Below are positions 35,673-43,696 of a DNA stretch of 64,000 nt, piece by piece (position 1 is the stretch's first letter; each line of letters begins with the position of its first letter). The notes beneath the pieces are model-generated. The model did not search any database. It was not told the origin of the DNA and was given only the letters and a program-made list of their open reading frames with translations. Made by a program: the position numbers and the translations under genes. Origin of the DNA: Brevibacillus sp. SYP-B805 (GTDB taxonomy: Bacteria; Bacillota; Bacilli; Brevibacillales; Brevibacillaceae); contig NZ_JAALGD010000003.1 of NCBI RefSeq assembly GCF_011059135.1, forward strand, positions 124,001 to 188,000, given 5' to 3'.

Positions 35673-36518
35673 TCACGTCTGTCTTCCCCACTGATCCAGG
35701 CGCCGCAGCCAGCCGACCGCTTCGATCACCCGGGAGAACGACCAAAATTCCGCCAGCACATGCAGCAGCCCAAACACCATGACGAACAAACATTCGAGCG
35801 AAAGGGGCAGGGTTGTCATCAGCCAAAAACCGGCGATGAAGCCGAGATAATTGGCCCCGGTATCCCCAAGCATCAACCGGTGCCGGGCGTCCGGAAAGAA
35901 GAGCAGGCAGGAGCCCGCCAGTGCCGGGATTATCCAGACATGGGCGGCGAGGCTGGCTTGGGACAGCAGCAGCGCGAGCGAGGCCAGCAGCCAGAATGCC
36001 TTGATCGCCCGCGTCGGCCGCACATCGAAGAGATTGAGCAGATTGGCCGCCAACGAAAGCAAGGCCGTATGCACCAGCAGTTCCGCGACGCCGTCCGACA
36101 AGGCCAACGATACCAGAAAAGCGGTGGCCCCGCCTCCCCACGCCTTCCACATCCCGCTGGTCATCCTGCCTTCCCGCAGCAGCGTGGTCACATGGCCGCG
36201 AAATCCCTTCACGTCCTTCTCCGCGGAACAATCATCCTGCCAGCCCCACAACGCCATGGCGACCGAGCCGCACATTAGCATCACCAATTCCCGCACGTGG
36301 ATGGGGAACGCCCGGGTCCAATGCGCCGCCATGACCAGCACCGCGACGGTCAAGGCATGGTAGCAGAGTAGGAAAAGGCCGCCCGCCGTCGGAATGGCTC
36401 TGCCCAGATAATTCACGCGCACCATCCCCCTGCGCTGCAGCAGCCGCAGCCCGGTGCGAAACAAGACGAGATGCAGCACCGCCGGCAGCAGGACAGCCAG
36501 CGTCAGCATCAACCCCAT
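35673..36518 (-). CDS. MraY/WecA-family polyprenyl-phosphate glycosyl-1-phosphate transferase-like protein
   Basis: A 281-residue integral membrane protein, starting at ATG 36518 inside the end of the preceding gene (GGGAG upstream); the much longer ORF to 36797 is out-of-frame noise. About nine hydrophobic helices are visible. Family landmarks: GRAIPTAGG near the start, GWQDDCSAEKDVKGFRGH (the DD pair, then KGxxGH), NLFDVRPTRAIK and LGDTGANYLGFIAG. MraY/WecA enzymes attach a sugar-1-phosphate to undecaprenyl phosphate. The sequence is shorter than MraY (about 320), and the family lacks a defined substrate. It is last in a four-gene cluster with SteA, SteB and a glycosyltransferase. Confidence 0.82.
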   Translation of the reverse strand: MGLMLTLAVLLPAVLHLVLFRTGLRLLQRRGMVRVNYLGRAIPTAGGLFLLCYHALTVAVLVMAAHWTRAFPIHVRELVMLMCGSVAMALWGWQDDCSAEKDVKGFRGHVTTLLREGRMTSGMWKAWGGGATAFLVSLALSDGVAELLVHTALLSLAANLLNLFDVRPTRAIKAFWLLASLALLLSQASLAAHVWIIPALAGSCLLFFPDARHRLMLGDTGANYLGFIAGFWLMTTLPLSLECLFVMVFGLLHVLAEFWSFSRVIEAVGWLRRLDQWGRQT

Positions 36519-37198
36519 CGGCTGGTCTCCCGTTCCTTCCATTTTTGGCCCAGCGCGCGTCCGATTGCGAAAAACTCGCGCCCCCTGTGCAAGCAGCCGT
36601 ACCAATCGTTTCCCGTTTCCCGATGCGAAAAGGGGACGGCTACTTCCATGACCCGGAAGCCTGCGCGCAGGGCGTCGATCGTTAACCCCACCTCGATGCC
36701 AAACCCATGATCCAGCTGTCCTGCCGCCGCCAAGACTTCCCGTTTGACCGCCCGCTGCCCGGAGAGGGGGGCGCTCGGCATGAAGCCGGTCATCCATTGA
36801 ATGCCGCGCCGTGCCAGTCCTTTTGCCAGGCCGAATCCCGCCCTGCGCGCAGGGCCTGGCAGGATGGCAATCGCCATGTCACATTCATCCGCCGCTACCG
36901 GCGCGAGGAGCCGGGCGGCATGGGCGGCACTCTCGCGCAAATCGCCGTCCAGCAGCAGAATGATTGCGCCGTTCGCCTGCCTCCATCCGGTCTGCAGCGC
37001 AAACCCCTTCCCACGGTTTGCGTCCAAACGGATCAGGCGGTCGGCCCATACCGCCGCATGCTCCGCCGTCCCATCCCTGCTGCCGTCGTCCACCACGATC
37101 AGTTCGTCACACGGGACATGGCTGCGGACCGCCCGCAGGGTCGCGGCGATGTGGGGCGCTTCGTTGTAGGCCGGAATAATCACGCTAACGCTTTTCAA
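36509..37198 (-). CDS. GT2-family glycosyltransferase
   Basis: A 229-residue GT-A fold enzyme. It has VSVIIPAYNEAPHI (nucleotide-sugar binding), IVVDDGSRDGT, LLLDGDL (the metal-binding DxD-like site) and SGQRAVKREV, which fits dolichyl-phosphate-mannose-synthase-like GT2 proteins. No C-terminal membrane anchor. It overlaps the SteB homologue by 14 bp and the MraY-like gene by 10 bp, so the three are translationally coupled. A likely product is a lipid-linked or nucleotide-derived sugar for the partner membrane enzyme; this is inferred from context. Confidence 0.86.
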   Translation of the reverse strand: MKSVSVIIPAYNEAPHIAATLRAVRSHVPCDELIVVDDGSRDGTAEHAAVWADRLIRLDANRGKGFALQTGWRQANGAIILLLDGDLRESAAHAARLLAPVAADECDMAIAILPGPARRAGFGLAKGLARRGIQWMTGFMPSAPLSGQRAVKREVLAAAGQLDHGFGIEVGLTIDALRAGFRVMEVAVPFSHRETGNDWYGCLHRGREFFAIGRALGQKWKERETSRWG

Positions 37199-37742
37199 GC
37201 TCCACCCTCTTTTCCTTCATCAACATCTGCACGCTCTCCAGCAGCTTCCACTGTTTGGCAGGGGAATCCGGCATGCTCTCGACATGAAGCCATTTGCTCC
37301 CGGACGGCAGCAGCCGGGCCCAGGATGGCAGTTCCCTCCCAATGATCAGGAGCGGGTCTTCAACCATCTGCCGGTCGGGTTGATAGGTCTGCACCTCCAC
37401 GCCCACCGATTGCAGGACCCGCTGCAGCTCATCGATGCTCAGCTCCGGCGGATGCCAGACGTATACTTTCTGCCCCTGCAGATCTTCTGCGTACCGAGCG
37501 GCCATCAGATGGATCACTTCTTCATTGCTCCGCTCGACCTGAATGATCAGCCGGTTCACCTGCTGCTTCAACTCGTTGTTGCTTTTCAACGCTTTGTCGT
37601 ACTTGGCTTCCATGCTGCGCAAAAACTCTTTTTCCGTCAGTGAAAACCAGGATTGGCCAGCCGTGCCGCCGAGCAGTATCCCGATGCCAAGCGCCAGAAA
37701 AATGGCGGCGATGGTGATCAGATGGTAGCGCACATGTATCAT
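37185..37742 (-). CDS. SteB/MctB-family membrane-anchored coiled-coil protein
   Basis: One N-terminal transmembrane helix (HLITIAAIFLALGIGILLGG, about 7-26), then a coiled-coil stretch (EKEFLRSMEAKYDKALKSNNELKQQV..., 37-75) and a small alpha/beta extracellular domain. The start IHVRYHLITIAAIFLALGIGILLG is the hallmark of the MctB family, first described as a copper transport protein in Mycobacterium and as SteB, a partner of SteA in cell separation, in Corynebacterium. The direct pairing with a SteA homologue (9 bp upstream) favours the SteB role. It has 185 residues, shorter than actinobacterial relatives of about 300. Confidence 0.8.
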   Translation of the reverse strand: MIHVRYHLITIAAIFLALGIGILLGGTAGQSWFSLTEKEFLRSMEAKYDKALKSNNELKQQVNRLIIQVERSNEEVIHLMAARYAEDLQGQKVYVWHPPELSIDELQRVLQSVGVEVQTYQPDRQMVEDPLLIIGRELPSWARLLPSGSKWLHVESMPDSPAKQWKLLESVQMLMKEKRVELEKR

Positions 37743-37751
37743 CGTCTGTCC

Positions 37752-38924
37752 CTAGAAAGAGAAGGTGCGCCACTGCACCCACAGCATCTGCCCGACATGC
37801 CGGGTTACCGGGTTGATGGCCAAGATCGCCAGGATCGGCACGAGCGAACAGGCGACGAACCACGCCCAGGTATTCCATGTCAGCCGGGGCTGATATAGCT
37901 GGCTTACCCCTTTGGCATCGATCAGCTTCGGGCCGATTTTGGTGCGGACAAGCAAGGTGCTGGCCATTCCTTTCCGTCCTTTTTCCAGAAAGTCGATCAT
38001 GTTGGTATGGGTGCCAATCGTCACGATCAGCTGCGCCTGCTCTTCATACGCCAGCAGCATCGCGACATCTTCGCTGGTTCCTGGAGCCGGCAGCAGATGA
38101 TAGGAAACGCCGAGCCTGGCTACACGCGCCTCCCCCGGAGCCCGTCCATCCGGATACGCATGCACCACAATCTCCGCTCCACAGCATAATGCCCGATCCG
38201 ATACGCTGTCCAGGTCCCCGACGATCATGTCCGGCCGATAGCCGTTCTCCAACAGCGCATCCGCCCCCCCGTCAACGGCGATCAACACAGGGCGGCAATC
38301 CCTTATGTAGGAGGAAAGCATGCGCAGATCTTCCCGGTAGTGTTTGCCGCGCACCACCACCACGACATGCCGGTTGGCCATTGATGTGGCCAGCGGCAGT
38401 TTGCGCAGCGGCTTCAAAAACAAATCTTTTTCCCAGCTTGCGTACAACAGCGTGTTATCGATAAACGCCGACAGGGTACGATCCAGCTGCCGGTTGGCTT
38501 CCTGCCATTTGGCCCGGACGTCCGTCGCCAAGACCCGGCGCAGATGGGCAACCGTTTCCCAGCCGTCAGACGTTTTGCGCAGCAGTTGCTCGCCGGCTAC
38601 CGCCAGCGTCGTCCCGTCCGGCAGATCCATCAGCTGCTCCTTCCCGCTTCCAACGGTTTCATAGAGCGGAATGCCGGCTTCCAGCAGCCTTTTGGCTCCC
38701 TCGGCCGGATACGTCCCCGTTAAAAAGGGAAACGTGTTGACCACGGCTCCCACGCGCGCCTCCAGCAGCGATTCGGCGGCCACTTCGTCCACATCGGCAT
38801 GGGCCAGCAGGGCGATCTGGTTGGGCTGAATCCGTTTGCACAACTGCTTTGTTTTGCGGTCGGCGACGACTGTGGAAACAAACAGATCGGAGTAGGTTCG
38901 TTTGCGCTTCAACAAGATGCCCAC
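37752..38924 (-). CDS. SteA-like protein with thiamin-pyrophosphokinase-like domain and C-terminal membrane anchor
   Basis: A 390-residue protein. The N-terminal part (1-170) carries GxPNQ-type IQPNQIALLAHADVDEVAAESLL. The central domain (about 180-330) resembles thiamin pyrophosphokinase (AVDGGADALLENGYRPDMIVGDLDSVSD). A transmembrane helix (WFVACSLVPILAILAI) precedes a short C-terminal tail. This architecture matches SteA, reported in Corynebacterium as a division-ring protein acting with SteB. It heads a minus-strand cluster with SteB, GT2 and MraY-like genes. A true thiamin kinase is unlikely, because the protein is much larger and membrane-bound. Confidence 0.82.
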   Translation of the reverse strand: MGILLKRKRTYSDLFVSTVVADRKTKQLCKRIQPNQIALLAHADVDEVAAESLLEARVGAVVNTFPFLTGTYPAEGAKRLLEAGIPLYETVGSGKEQLMDLPDGTTLAVAGEQLLRKTSDGWETVAHLRRVLATDVRAKWQEANRQLDRTLSAFIDNTLLYASWEKDLFLKPLRKLPLATSMANRHVVVVVRGKHYREDLRMLSSYIRDCRPVLIAVDGGADALLENGYRPDMIVGDLDSVSDRALCCGAEIVVHAYPDGRAPGEARVARLGVSYHLLPAPGTSEDVAMLLAYEEQAQLIVTIGTHTNMIDFLEKGRKGMASTLLVRTKIGPKLIDAKGVSQLYQPRLTWNTWAWFVACSLVPILAILAINPVTRHVGQMLWVQWRTFSF

Positions 38925-38965
38925 CTCCAGCCTTAGTATGACAAATATTGCCGTCTCTCATTCGC

Positions 38966-39001
38966 CCAAAAGAAAAGAGATTGCGCAGCTGCACAATCTC
39001 T
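38966..39001 (-). terminator. Terminator after the DUF2759-like gene
   Basis: AGAGATTG (38976-38983) pairs with CAATCTCT (38994-39001), with an inner GCAGCTGC palindrome. TTTTCTTTT follows on the minus strand. Confidence 0.7.
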
Positions 39002-39080
39002 CGAATTCCTGTTAAAATTACCCGGCCGACACAGGCAGGGACCAATCTATGCCGCTTCAGTGCTTTACCGAAGGCGAGGC

Positions 39081-39254
39081 TTACGCTTTCGGAAGGGTCG
39101 CATAGTAGATGATCAGCGCATCGCAAAGCAGAAAGACGGCGAGGGATACCAGGCCGAATCCGACTGCAAATTTATTTCTTGCCTTCCAGGATCGGATGAT
39201 TCCCGCGAAAATCAGAATGGTAAAAATGAACATCAGGATATCAAACAGATTCAT
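39081..39254 (-). CDS. Small two-helix membrane protein, DUF2759 (YqgW)-like
   Basis: A 57-residue ORF. ATG 39254 has AAAGGAG eight nt upstream, a promoter at 39310-39338 and a terminator at 38966-39001, so it is a complete small transcription unit. Two hydrophobic helices (ILMFIFTILIFAGII and FGLVSLAVFLLCDALIIYY) flank the basic motif RSWKARNKFAVGF. A short N-terminal helix, a KA(K/R)N loop and a second helix are typical of DUF2759 proteins of Bacillales; the assignment is by pattern only. Function unknown. Confidence 0.6.
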   Translation of the reverse strand: MNLFDILMFIFTILIFAGIIRSWKARNKFAVGFGLVSLAVFLLCDALIIYYATLPKA

Positions 39255-39309
39255 GGGATGACAACTCCTTTAAGCATGATAAGCGAACCGGAATAGAATG
39301 CCACTTTTC

Positions 39310-39338
39310 ATTATAGTGGGTACCTTCCCTTGAAACAA
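39310..39338 (-). promoter_or_regulatory. Sigma-A promoter of the DUF2759-like gene
   Basis: TTGTTT (39338-39333), 17 bases, perfect TATAAT (39315-39310) on the minus strand. Confidence 0.55.
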
Positions 39339-39347
39339 GTCGTTTCC

Positions 39348-39375
39348 CCAATTGTGACAAACCATTCACAATTGG
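39348..39375. promoter_or_regulatory. Perfect 10-bp inverted repeat
   Basis: CCAATTGTGA (39348-39357) and TCACAATTGG (39366-39375), 8-bp spacer. It starts ten bases upstream of the -35 of the promoter at 39310-39338 and 60 bp beyond the end of the neighbouring methyltransferase gene. It could be a repressor or activator site, or a terminator remnant; there is no T-tract. Confidence 0.45.
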
Positions 39376-39435
39376 CTTCGCCTGGCTGATATCTATTACG
39401 CTTCCCCTTTTTCCGGCAGCTCATCACCCTTTTTT

Positions 39436-40212
39436 TCAAGGACGTCGCCCCACCCAGATGGTCCAGCGATCCTTTTCCACAATCGGCCCCTGATCCGGTA
39501 CCCGCTCCAGCATATAGGAAACCAGCTGCTGCAGCTCATCCTGCGTAAGCTCGTGCAGAATCGACCGGCCCTTGCGCGACAGAAGATCAGCCGCCAGTTC
39601 ATCCGCGCCGGCATATACCTTGCGCGTTTCCCATGCATGCAGGTGGGCAATCGCCGTGAACCCCGCCGCCGCCAGTTCCCGGACCACCTTTTCCGCTCCC
39701 GGCCTGCGTGCTTCCTCCACCTGCAGGAGACGGGGAAAACAGGCAAAGAAATAGCCCCGCAGATGCTCGGCCGATCCCGGCAAGCGCACATCTTCCGGCG
39801 TCCGGTCCTGCAGGAGAATGGTTCCCCCCGGCTTCAGCAGCCGGAACGCTTCGGCCAGACAAGCAGGCAGATCGGGCAGGTGGTGAATCAGCGCCCGGGC
39901 AAAAAGGATATCGGCTGTCTGATCTTCCAGACCGGTTGCCGCCGCATCTCCCTGCTGAAAGGCGATCTGCCGGTATCCCCTGCAGTTCTCTTCGGCAGCC
40001 TCCAGCATCACGGGCGAGAAATCGATGCCGATGACACGCCCGGCTCCAAGGTCAGCCCAGGCTTTGGCGTAAATCCCGCCGCCGCACCCCAGGTCTACCA
40101 CCGTTTTCCCTCTGGGGTCGGCCAACTCCACGATCAATGATGTCCAATCGGCATGCGCTTCCCTGCCGACATAGCTCGCTTTGTTCGTTTGCGCATGAAA
40201 ATCGATGCCCAT
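39436..40212 (-). CDS. Class I SAM-dependent methyltransferase
   Basis: Starts at ATG 40212 (GAAGGTG upstream), 258 residues. SAM-binding motif I is VVDLGCGGGIYAKAW (about residues 38-52), followed by GIDFSPVMLEAA, GDAAATGLEDQTADILFARALIHHLPD and the post-motif FRLLKPGGTILLQDR. These fit the UbiE/Methyltransf_11 group. The C-terminal half (VEEARRPGAEKVVRELAAAGF...) resembles the rRNA- or small-molecule methyltransferases of Bacillales; no substrate can be named. Five nt separate it from the next methyltransferase upstream, so both are co-transcribed. Confidence 0.85.
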   Translation of the reverse strand: MGIDFHAQTNKASYVGREAHADWTSLIVELADPRGKTVVDLGCGGGIYAKAWADLGAGRVIGIDFSPVMLEAAEENCRGYRQIAFQQGDAAATGLEDQTADILFARALIHHLPDLPACLAEAFRLLKPGGTILLQDRTPEDVRLPGSAEHLRGYFFACFPRLLQVEEARRPGAEKVVRELAAAGFTAIAHLHAWETRKVYAGADELAADLLSRKGRSILHELTQDELQQLVSYMLERVPDQGPIVEKDRWTIWVGRRP

Positions 40213-40217
40213 TCGCT

Positions 40218-41000
40218 TCACCTTCTTTCCAGGAGAATCATCCATTCGTCAACTTGCAGGGAAACCACCTTCCCCGCTTCCGTACGAACGGCGAAATACG
40301 CACGGGTCTGCGGCGGCGCGTTCAGGATCCATTCCTCTACCTGCTTTCGCTGTTCCGGGGAACGGGCCGTCCGCGCCACCCACTCCGGAAAAGCATAGGT
40401 TTTCTTGCGCAGCCGCGAGCGTTTCTCCTGCAGTCCGGCCTCATCTAGCCACGCCCGCCATTCGGAAACTGCCGGACAACGGACGTGGCTGCCATCCCGA
40501 AGCTTTTCCATGGTGTTTAGAAAGGCGGCAAGCTCCCCATCCTCCGGGGAGACATTGTCGATCAGGAGAAACATGCCGCCCGCCCGCAGCACCCGGCTTG
40601 CCTCCCTGATAAACCGGTCGGGCCGGGGAAAATGATGCGGCGCGATCCGGCAAGTGACAACATCAAACGCATCATCCAGAAAAGGCAGGGATTCGGCGTC
40701 CGCCACGACGTACCCGACGTTGTCGCACCCGCTTTGGCGAAGATGTTGGGCCGCTGCCTGCAGCATCTCCCTGGTTAAATCCGTCGCCAGCAGATGGCGC
40801 ACGTATGGAGCCAGCGCCTTGACGACATGTCCGCCGCCTGTGGCGATATCCAGGCAATGCCAATGCGGCTGCGGGTTGAGCCATTCCACCAGGAGCTGCA
40901 AATCCTCTCCCTTCGCGTGGCTTTCGCTGGTAACATACTTGCCGGCATTGGCGCCAAACTGCTTTTGAACCTCCTGCTTCACCCTTTGCTCGTTTTCCAT
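40218..41000 (-). CDS. Class I SAM-dependent methyltransferase (YcgJ-like)
   Basis: A 260-residue protein with CLDIATGGGHVVKAL (motif I, about 49-63), ATDLTREMLQAAAQHL, VADAESLPFLDDAFDVVTCRIAPHHFPRP and ASRVLRAGGMFLLIDNVSPED. Its C-terminal sequence (LDEAGLQEKRSRLRKKTYAFPEWVARTARSPEQR) is like B. subtilis YcgJ/UbiE-type enzymes. First gene of a two-methyltransferase operon with a good promoter 48 bp upstream. Its substrate is unknown. Confidence 0.85.
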   Translation of the reverse strand: MENEQRVKQEVQKQFGANAGKYVTSESHAKGEDLQLLVEWLNPQPHWHCLDIATGGGHVVKALAPYVRHLLATDLTREMLQAAAQHLRQSGCDNVGYVVADAESLPFLDDAFDVVTCRIAPHHFPRPDRFIREASRVLRAGGMFLLIDNVSPEDGELAAFLNTMEKLRDGSHVRCPAVSEWRAWLDEAGLQEKRSRLRKKTYAFPEWVARTARSPEQRKQVEEWILNAPPQTRAYFAVRTEAGKVVSLQVDEWMILLERR

Positions 41001-41047
41001 TCCGGATCACCTCTTGCTTTCACTATAGATCAAAACGTTGGGCGATT

Positions 41048-41076
41048 GTTATAGAATATTGCGAACTGTCTGTCAA
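41048..41076 (-). promoter_or_regulatory. Sigma-A promoter of the methyltransferase operon
   Basis: TTGACA (41076-41071), exactly 17 bases, TATAAC (41053-41048) on the minus strand; eleven of twelve consensus bases. Confidence 0.8.
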
Positions 41077-41161
41077 GAAATTCGCCTGCAAGAGGGAGCA
41101 TGTCCATAGGAAGCTGGACAGCTTCAGCGGCGTTAAAAAAGTGATCGCTTATCCGCTTTAG

Positions 41162-41197
41162 CAAAAAAGCCGACTCGCGCTTTCTGCGCTTTGTCGA
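41162..41197 (-). terminator. Terminator after the metallophosphoesterase gene
   Basis: On the minus strand CGAC-GCGC pairs with GCGC-GTCG (41171-41196) and is followed by GCTTTTTTGC. It lies 38 bp behind the stop codon. Confidence 0.6.
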
Positions 41198-41234
41198 CTG
41201 GATGGTGAAGCATTATGGATAAGCTGGCTGCCTT

Positions 41235-42134
41235 TCAACCCGCCGAGATCCCGTTTCTCTCTTCAGAGGCGAGCTGCAGGGTAAGCAGCGCGATTTCCGG
41301 CGGGCACCACAATCTGACCGGCAGCAGGGTGGTGCCCACTCCCCGGCTGGTATACACCTGCAGGGAGGCGTTCTTTACCCGCTGCCAGCCATCTGGATAT
41401 TTTTTTCCCAGCTGCGGGGTGAGCAGATGGCCCACAAGCGGCAGGCGAACCTGCCCGCCGTGGGTATGTCCGGAGAGCTGCAAGGAAACGGGATGGGCGG
41501 ATGCCTGGTCGGCAACATCCGGCTCATGAACCAGCAGCACGACACAGCTGCCCTCAGGCACCCAATGCAGCGCCGCCGCCACATCGGGACGGCCGTACAG
41601 CGCATCATCCAGACCGGCGACAACCAGTTCGTCCGCTCCTCTCCGCACCCGGACATGGCTGTTGCGCAAGAGTCGAAACCCGCTCTGCACCAACGCCCGG
41701 GTGACCCCGTCCACCCCCGCCCGATAGTCATGATTGCCCAGAACGGCATACTTGCCAAGGGGCGGCCTCAATGCCGCCAGCAGCGGGATCGCCTCCTCCA
41801 GACACGCCACGTCCGTATCGACCAGATCGCCTGTAAAACAGATCATGTCCGGCTGCAGGGAGCGCAGCCGGTTGACCAGGCGCCGCAAGTCCTCCAGATC
41901 ATGATAATGGCCCAGGTGAAGATCGCTGAAATGTCCGATACGCAGGCCGTGAAAGGAAGCGGGAAGGTCCGTCAGCCCGATGGCCAGTTCCCTTACCGCC
42001 AGACAGCGCCGTTCTGCAAACCGCTCAAAAAGACCGAAGCGGTCAAGCCAGCGCACGAGTCTCCGGATGGCGTCTTTTCCCCTTTCCCGTGCAGGGATGT
42101 TCCCGGGCCGCCCCGAGCATGCGTCAGGATTCAT
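41235..42134 (-). CDS. Metallophosphoesterase (YkuE/YaeI-like)
   Basis: A calcineurin-type dinuclear metal phosphoesterase of 299 residues. The metal-ligand blocks are complete: HFSDLHLGHYHD (about 68-79), FTGDLVDTD, VLGNHDYRAG, LLVHEPD and LSGHTHGGQ. The closest known group acts on lipid or nucleotide phosphoesters (YkuE is Tat-exported in B. subtilis, and YaeI/LpxH-like enzymes act on lipids), but no signal peptide is evident here. The start overlaps the carbonic anhydrase stop by 11 bp, so the two are coupled. An ATG closer to the catalytic domain is possible, since residues 1-40 are not conserved in appearance. Confidence 0.87.
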   Translation of the reverse strand: MNPDACSGRPGNIPARERGKDAIRRLVRWLDRFGLFERFAERRCLAVRELAIGLTDLPASFHGLRIGHFSDLHLGHYHDLEDLRRLVNRLRSLQPDMICFTGDLVDTDVACLEEAIPLLAALRPPLGKYAVLGNHDYRAGVDGVTRALVQSGFRLLRNSHVRVRRGADELVVAGLDDALYGRPDVAAALHWVPEGSCVVLLVHEPDVADQASAHPVSLQLSGHTHGGQVRLPLVGHLLTPQLGKKYPDGWQRVKNASLQVYTSRGVGTTLLPVRLWCPPEIALLTLQLASEERNGISAG

Positions 42135-42687
42135 AACCGTTTACCACGAGATCCAGTTTGCCCGTTTCCGGATCGATGATCAGCCCGTGAACGGGAATGT
42201 CATCGGTCAGCAAGGGATGGCGTTTAATCATGCGCACGCTGTTTCTGACACTCTCCGCCACATCGTCAAACCCCCGGAGCCACCTGTCGAGATTAATGCC
42301 GGCATTTTGCAGGACCTCGATGGTCTCTTTCGGCACACCGCGCGCAACCACTTTTTCCAAAAACCTTTCCGAATGGATAGCGCTCATCCCGCAGTCATAA
42401 TGGCCGACGACGAGAACTTCCGCAGCATTCAGCTCATAGATCGCCACCAGAATGCTGCGCATGATGCTGCCAAATGGATGGGAGACGATCGCCCCCGCAC
42501 TTTTCACGTGCTTGAAATCGCCGTTTCGCAAATTCATCGATTTTGGAAGAAGTTCCACCAGGCGCGTGTCCATGCATGACAGCACAACGATCCGCTTGTC
42601 GGGGAATTTGTCCGTTTTGTACGCTTCGTATGCTTTGTTTTTGATGAATTCCTGGTTGAACGACAAAATGTCCTGCAGAATGGTCAC
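42124..42687 (-). CDS. Beta-class carbonic anhydrase
   Basis: Interconverts CO2 and bicarbonate, supplying bicarbonate to carboxylases such as those of this window (AccBC, MmdA). It has 187 residues, the YtiB/YbcF size class. Zinc ligands Cys38 (SCMDTR, with the Asp40-Arg42 dyad), His96 and Cys99 (GHYDCGM) are all present. GAGGCGG precedes the ATG at a suitable distance. It is first in an operon with the metallophosphoesterase. Confidence 0.92.
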   Translation of the reverse strand: MTILQDILSFNQEFIKNKAYEAYKTDKFPDKRIVVLSCMDTRLVELLPKSMNLRNGDFKHVKSAGAIVSHPFGSIMRSILVAIYELNAAEVLVVGHYDCGMSAIHSERFLEKVVARGVPKETIEVLQNAGINLDRWLRGFDDVAESVRNSVRMIKRHPLLTDDIPVHGLIIDPETGKLDLVVNGYES

Positions 42688-42820
42688 GTGCCACCGCCTC
42701 CTATATGATCAGGCTCGCCTATAGGACAAGCCTATCGGTTTGATAATCTTTATAGATTGGATTTCTCGCATATTTCCTGGTAAAAACAAGGTAAATGTCA
42801 GAATAATGAGGTGGCTGGAA

Positions 42821-43594
42821 ATGTCCAAAAACAGATGGGATGCAACACTCTATGATACCAAATTGTCCTTTGTTTCCGAACTGGGAAAAAGCATGATCAG
42901 CCTGCTTGACCCCCAAAAGGGCGAGCGGATTCTTGACATCGGCTGCGGGACCGGGGATCTGGCGGCGCAGATCGCGCTCAGCGGTGCCATTCCCACGGGC
43001 ATCGATCTTTCTGCCGACATGATCGACAGAGCCCGTCAGAAATATCCGGCCCTTCGCTTCGAGGTGGCCGATGCCCAAACGTATCGGACGGATGAGCGAT
43101 ACGATGCCGTGTTCTCCAATGCGGCGCTGCACTGGATGAAACAGCCGGCATCCGTTATCCAATCGGTCTGGCTCGCCCTGCGGCCCGGCGGACGATTCGT
43201 GGCGGAATTCGGGGGCAAAAGCAATATCGGCAGCATCCTGGATGCGATCGCACAGGTGCTTACGCAAAGAGGCATTGATGCCGAAGAGCGCAATCCGTGG
43301 TATTTCCCATCGGTTGGCGAATACAGCGTTCTTTTGGAGCAGCAGGGCTTTCGGGTGACATATGCCGCCCATTTCGACCGTCCGACCCCTTTAGGGGATG
43401 ATGAGCATGGTCTAACGCACTGGCTGGATACATTTGCCAAAGACTTTTTCCACGATTTTTCTCCTGCAGAGAAAGCGCACGCCTATCAGGAGATCGCTGA
43501 CATCCTGCGTCCCCGCCTGTATTCGGACAACGGCTGGACAGCGGATTACAGCCGCATTCGGATTCTGGCGGTAAAGCCCGCAGAGGTGAAGTAG
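42821..43594 (+). CDS. SAM-dependent methyltransferase (trans-aconitate methyltransferase-like)
   Basis: One of the few plus-strand genes. ATG 42821 follows GAGGTGG and gives 257 residues; the ORF start at 42740 has no ribosome site. RILDIGCGTGDLAAQIA (motif I, about 40-56), GIDLSADMIDRAR, VADAQTYRTDERYDAVFSNAALHWMKQP and VWLALRPGGRFVAEFGG are all typical of Methyltransf_11/25 proteins annotated as Tam-like. The DLALHWM-type post-II motif and the aromatic C-terminal half suggest a small carboxylate or amine substrate. It is divergent from the carbonic anhydrase operon. Confidence 0.86.
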   Translation: MSKNRWDATLYDTKLSFVSELGKSMISLLDPQKGERILDIGCGTGDLAAQIALSGAIPTGIDLSADMIDRARQKYPALRFEVADAQTYRTDERYDAVFSNAALHWMKQPASVIQSVWLALRPGGRFVAEFGGKSNIGSILDAIAQVLTQRGIDAEERNPWYFPSVGEYSVLLEQQGFRVTYAAHFDRPTPLGDDEHGLTHWLDTFAKDFFHDFSPAEKAHAYQEIADILRPRLYSDNGWTADYSRIRILAVKPAEVK

Positions 43595-43696
43595 CCCTGC
43601 AAGCATTTTATCATAGGGCATTCTCCTGCGCGAGACATAGCACGCAGGAAGGGGCGCGAACGGACAGTAAAGTGGAAAATGGGAGGTGATCCTGCA

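Noticed and set aside
41087-41234. Possible transposase remnant between the metallophosphoesterase gene and the methyltransferase promoter
   Set aside because: No recognisable transposase motif or terminal repeats; most of it is explained by a terminator and the promoter region.
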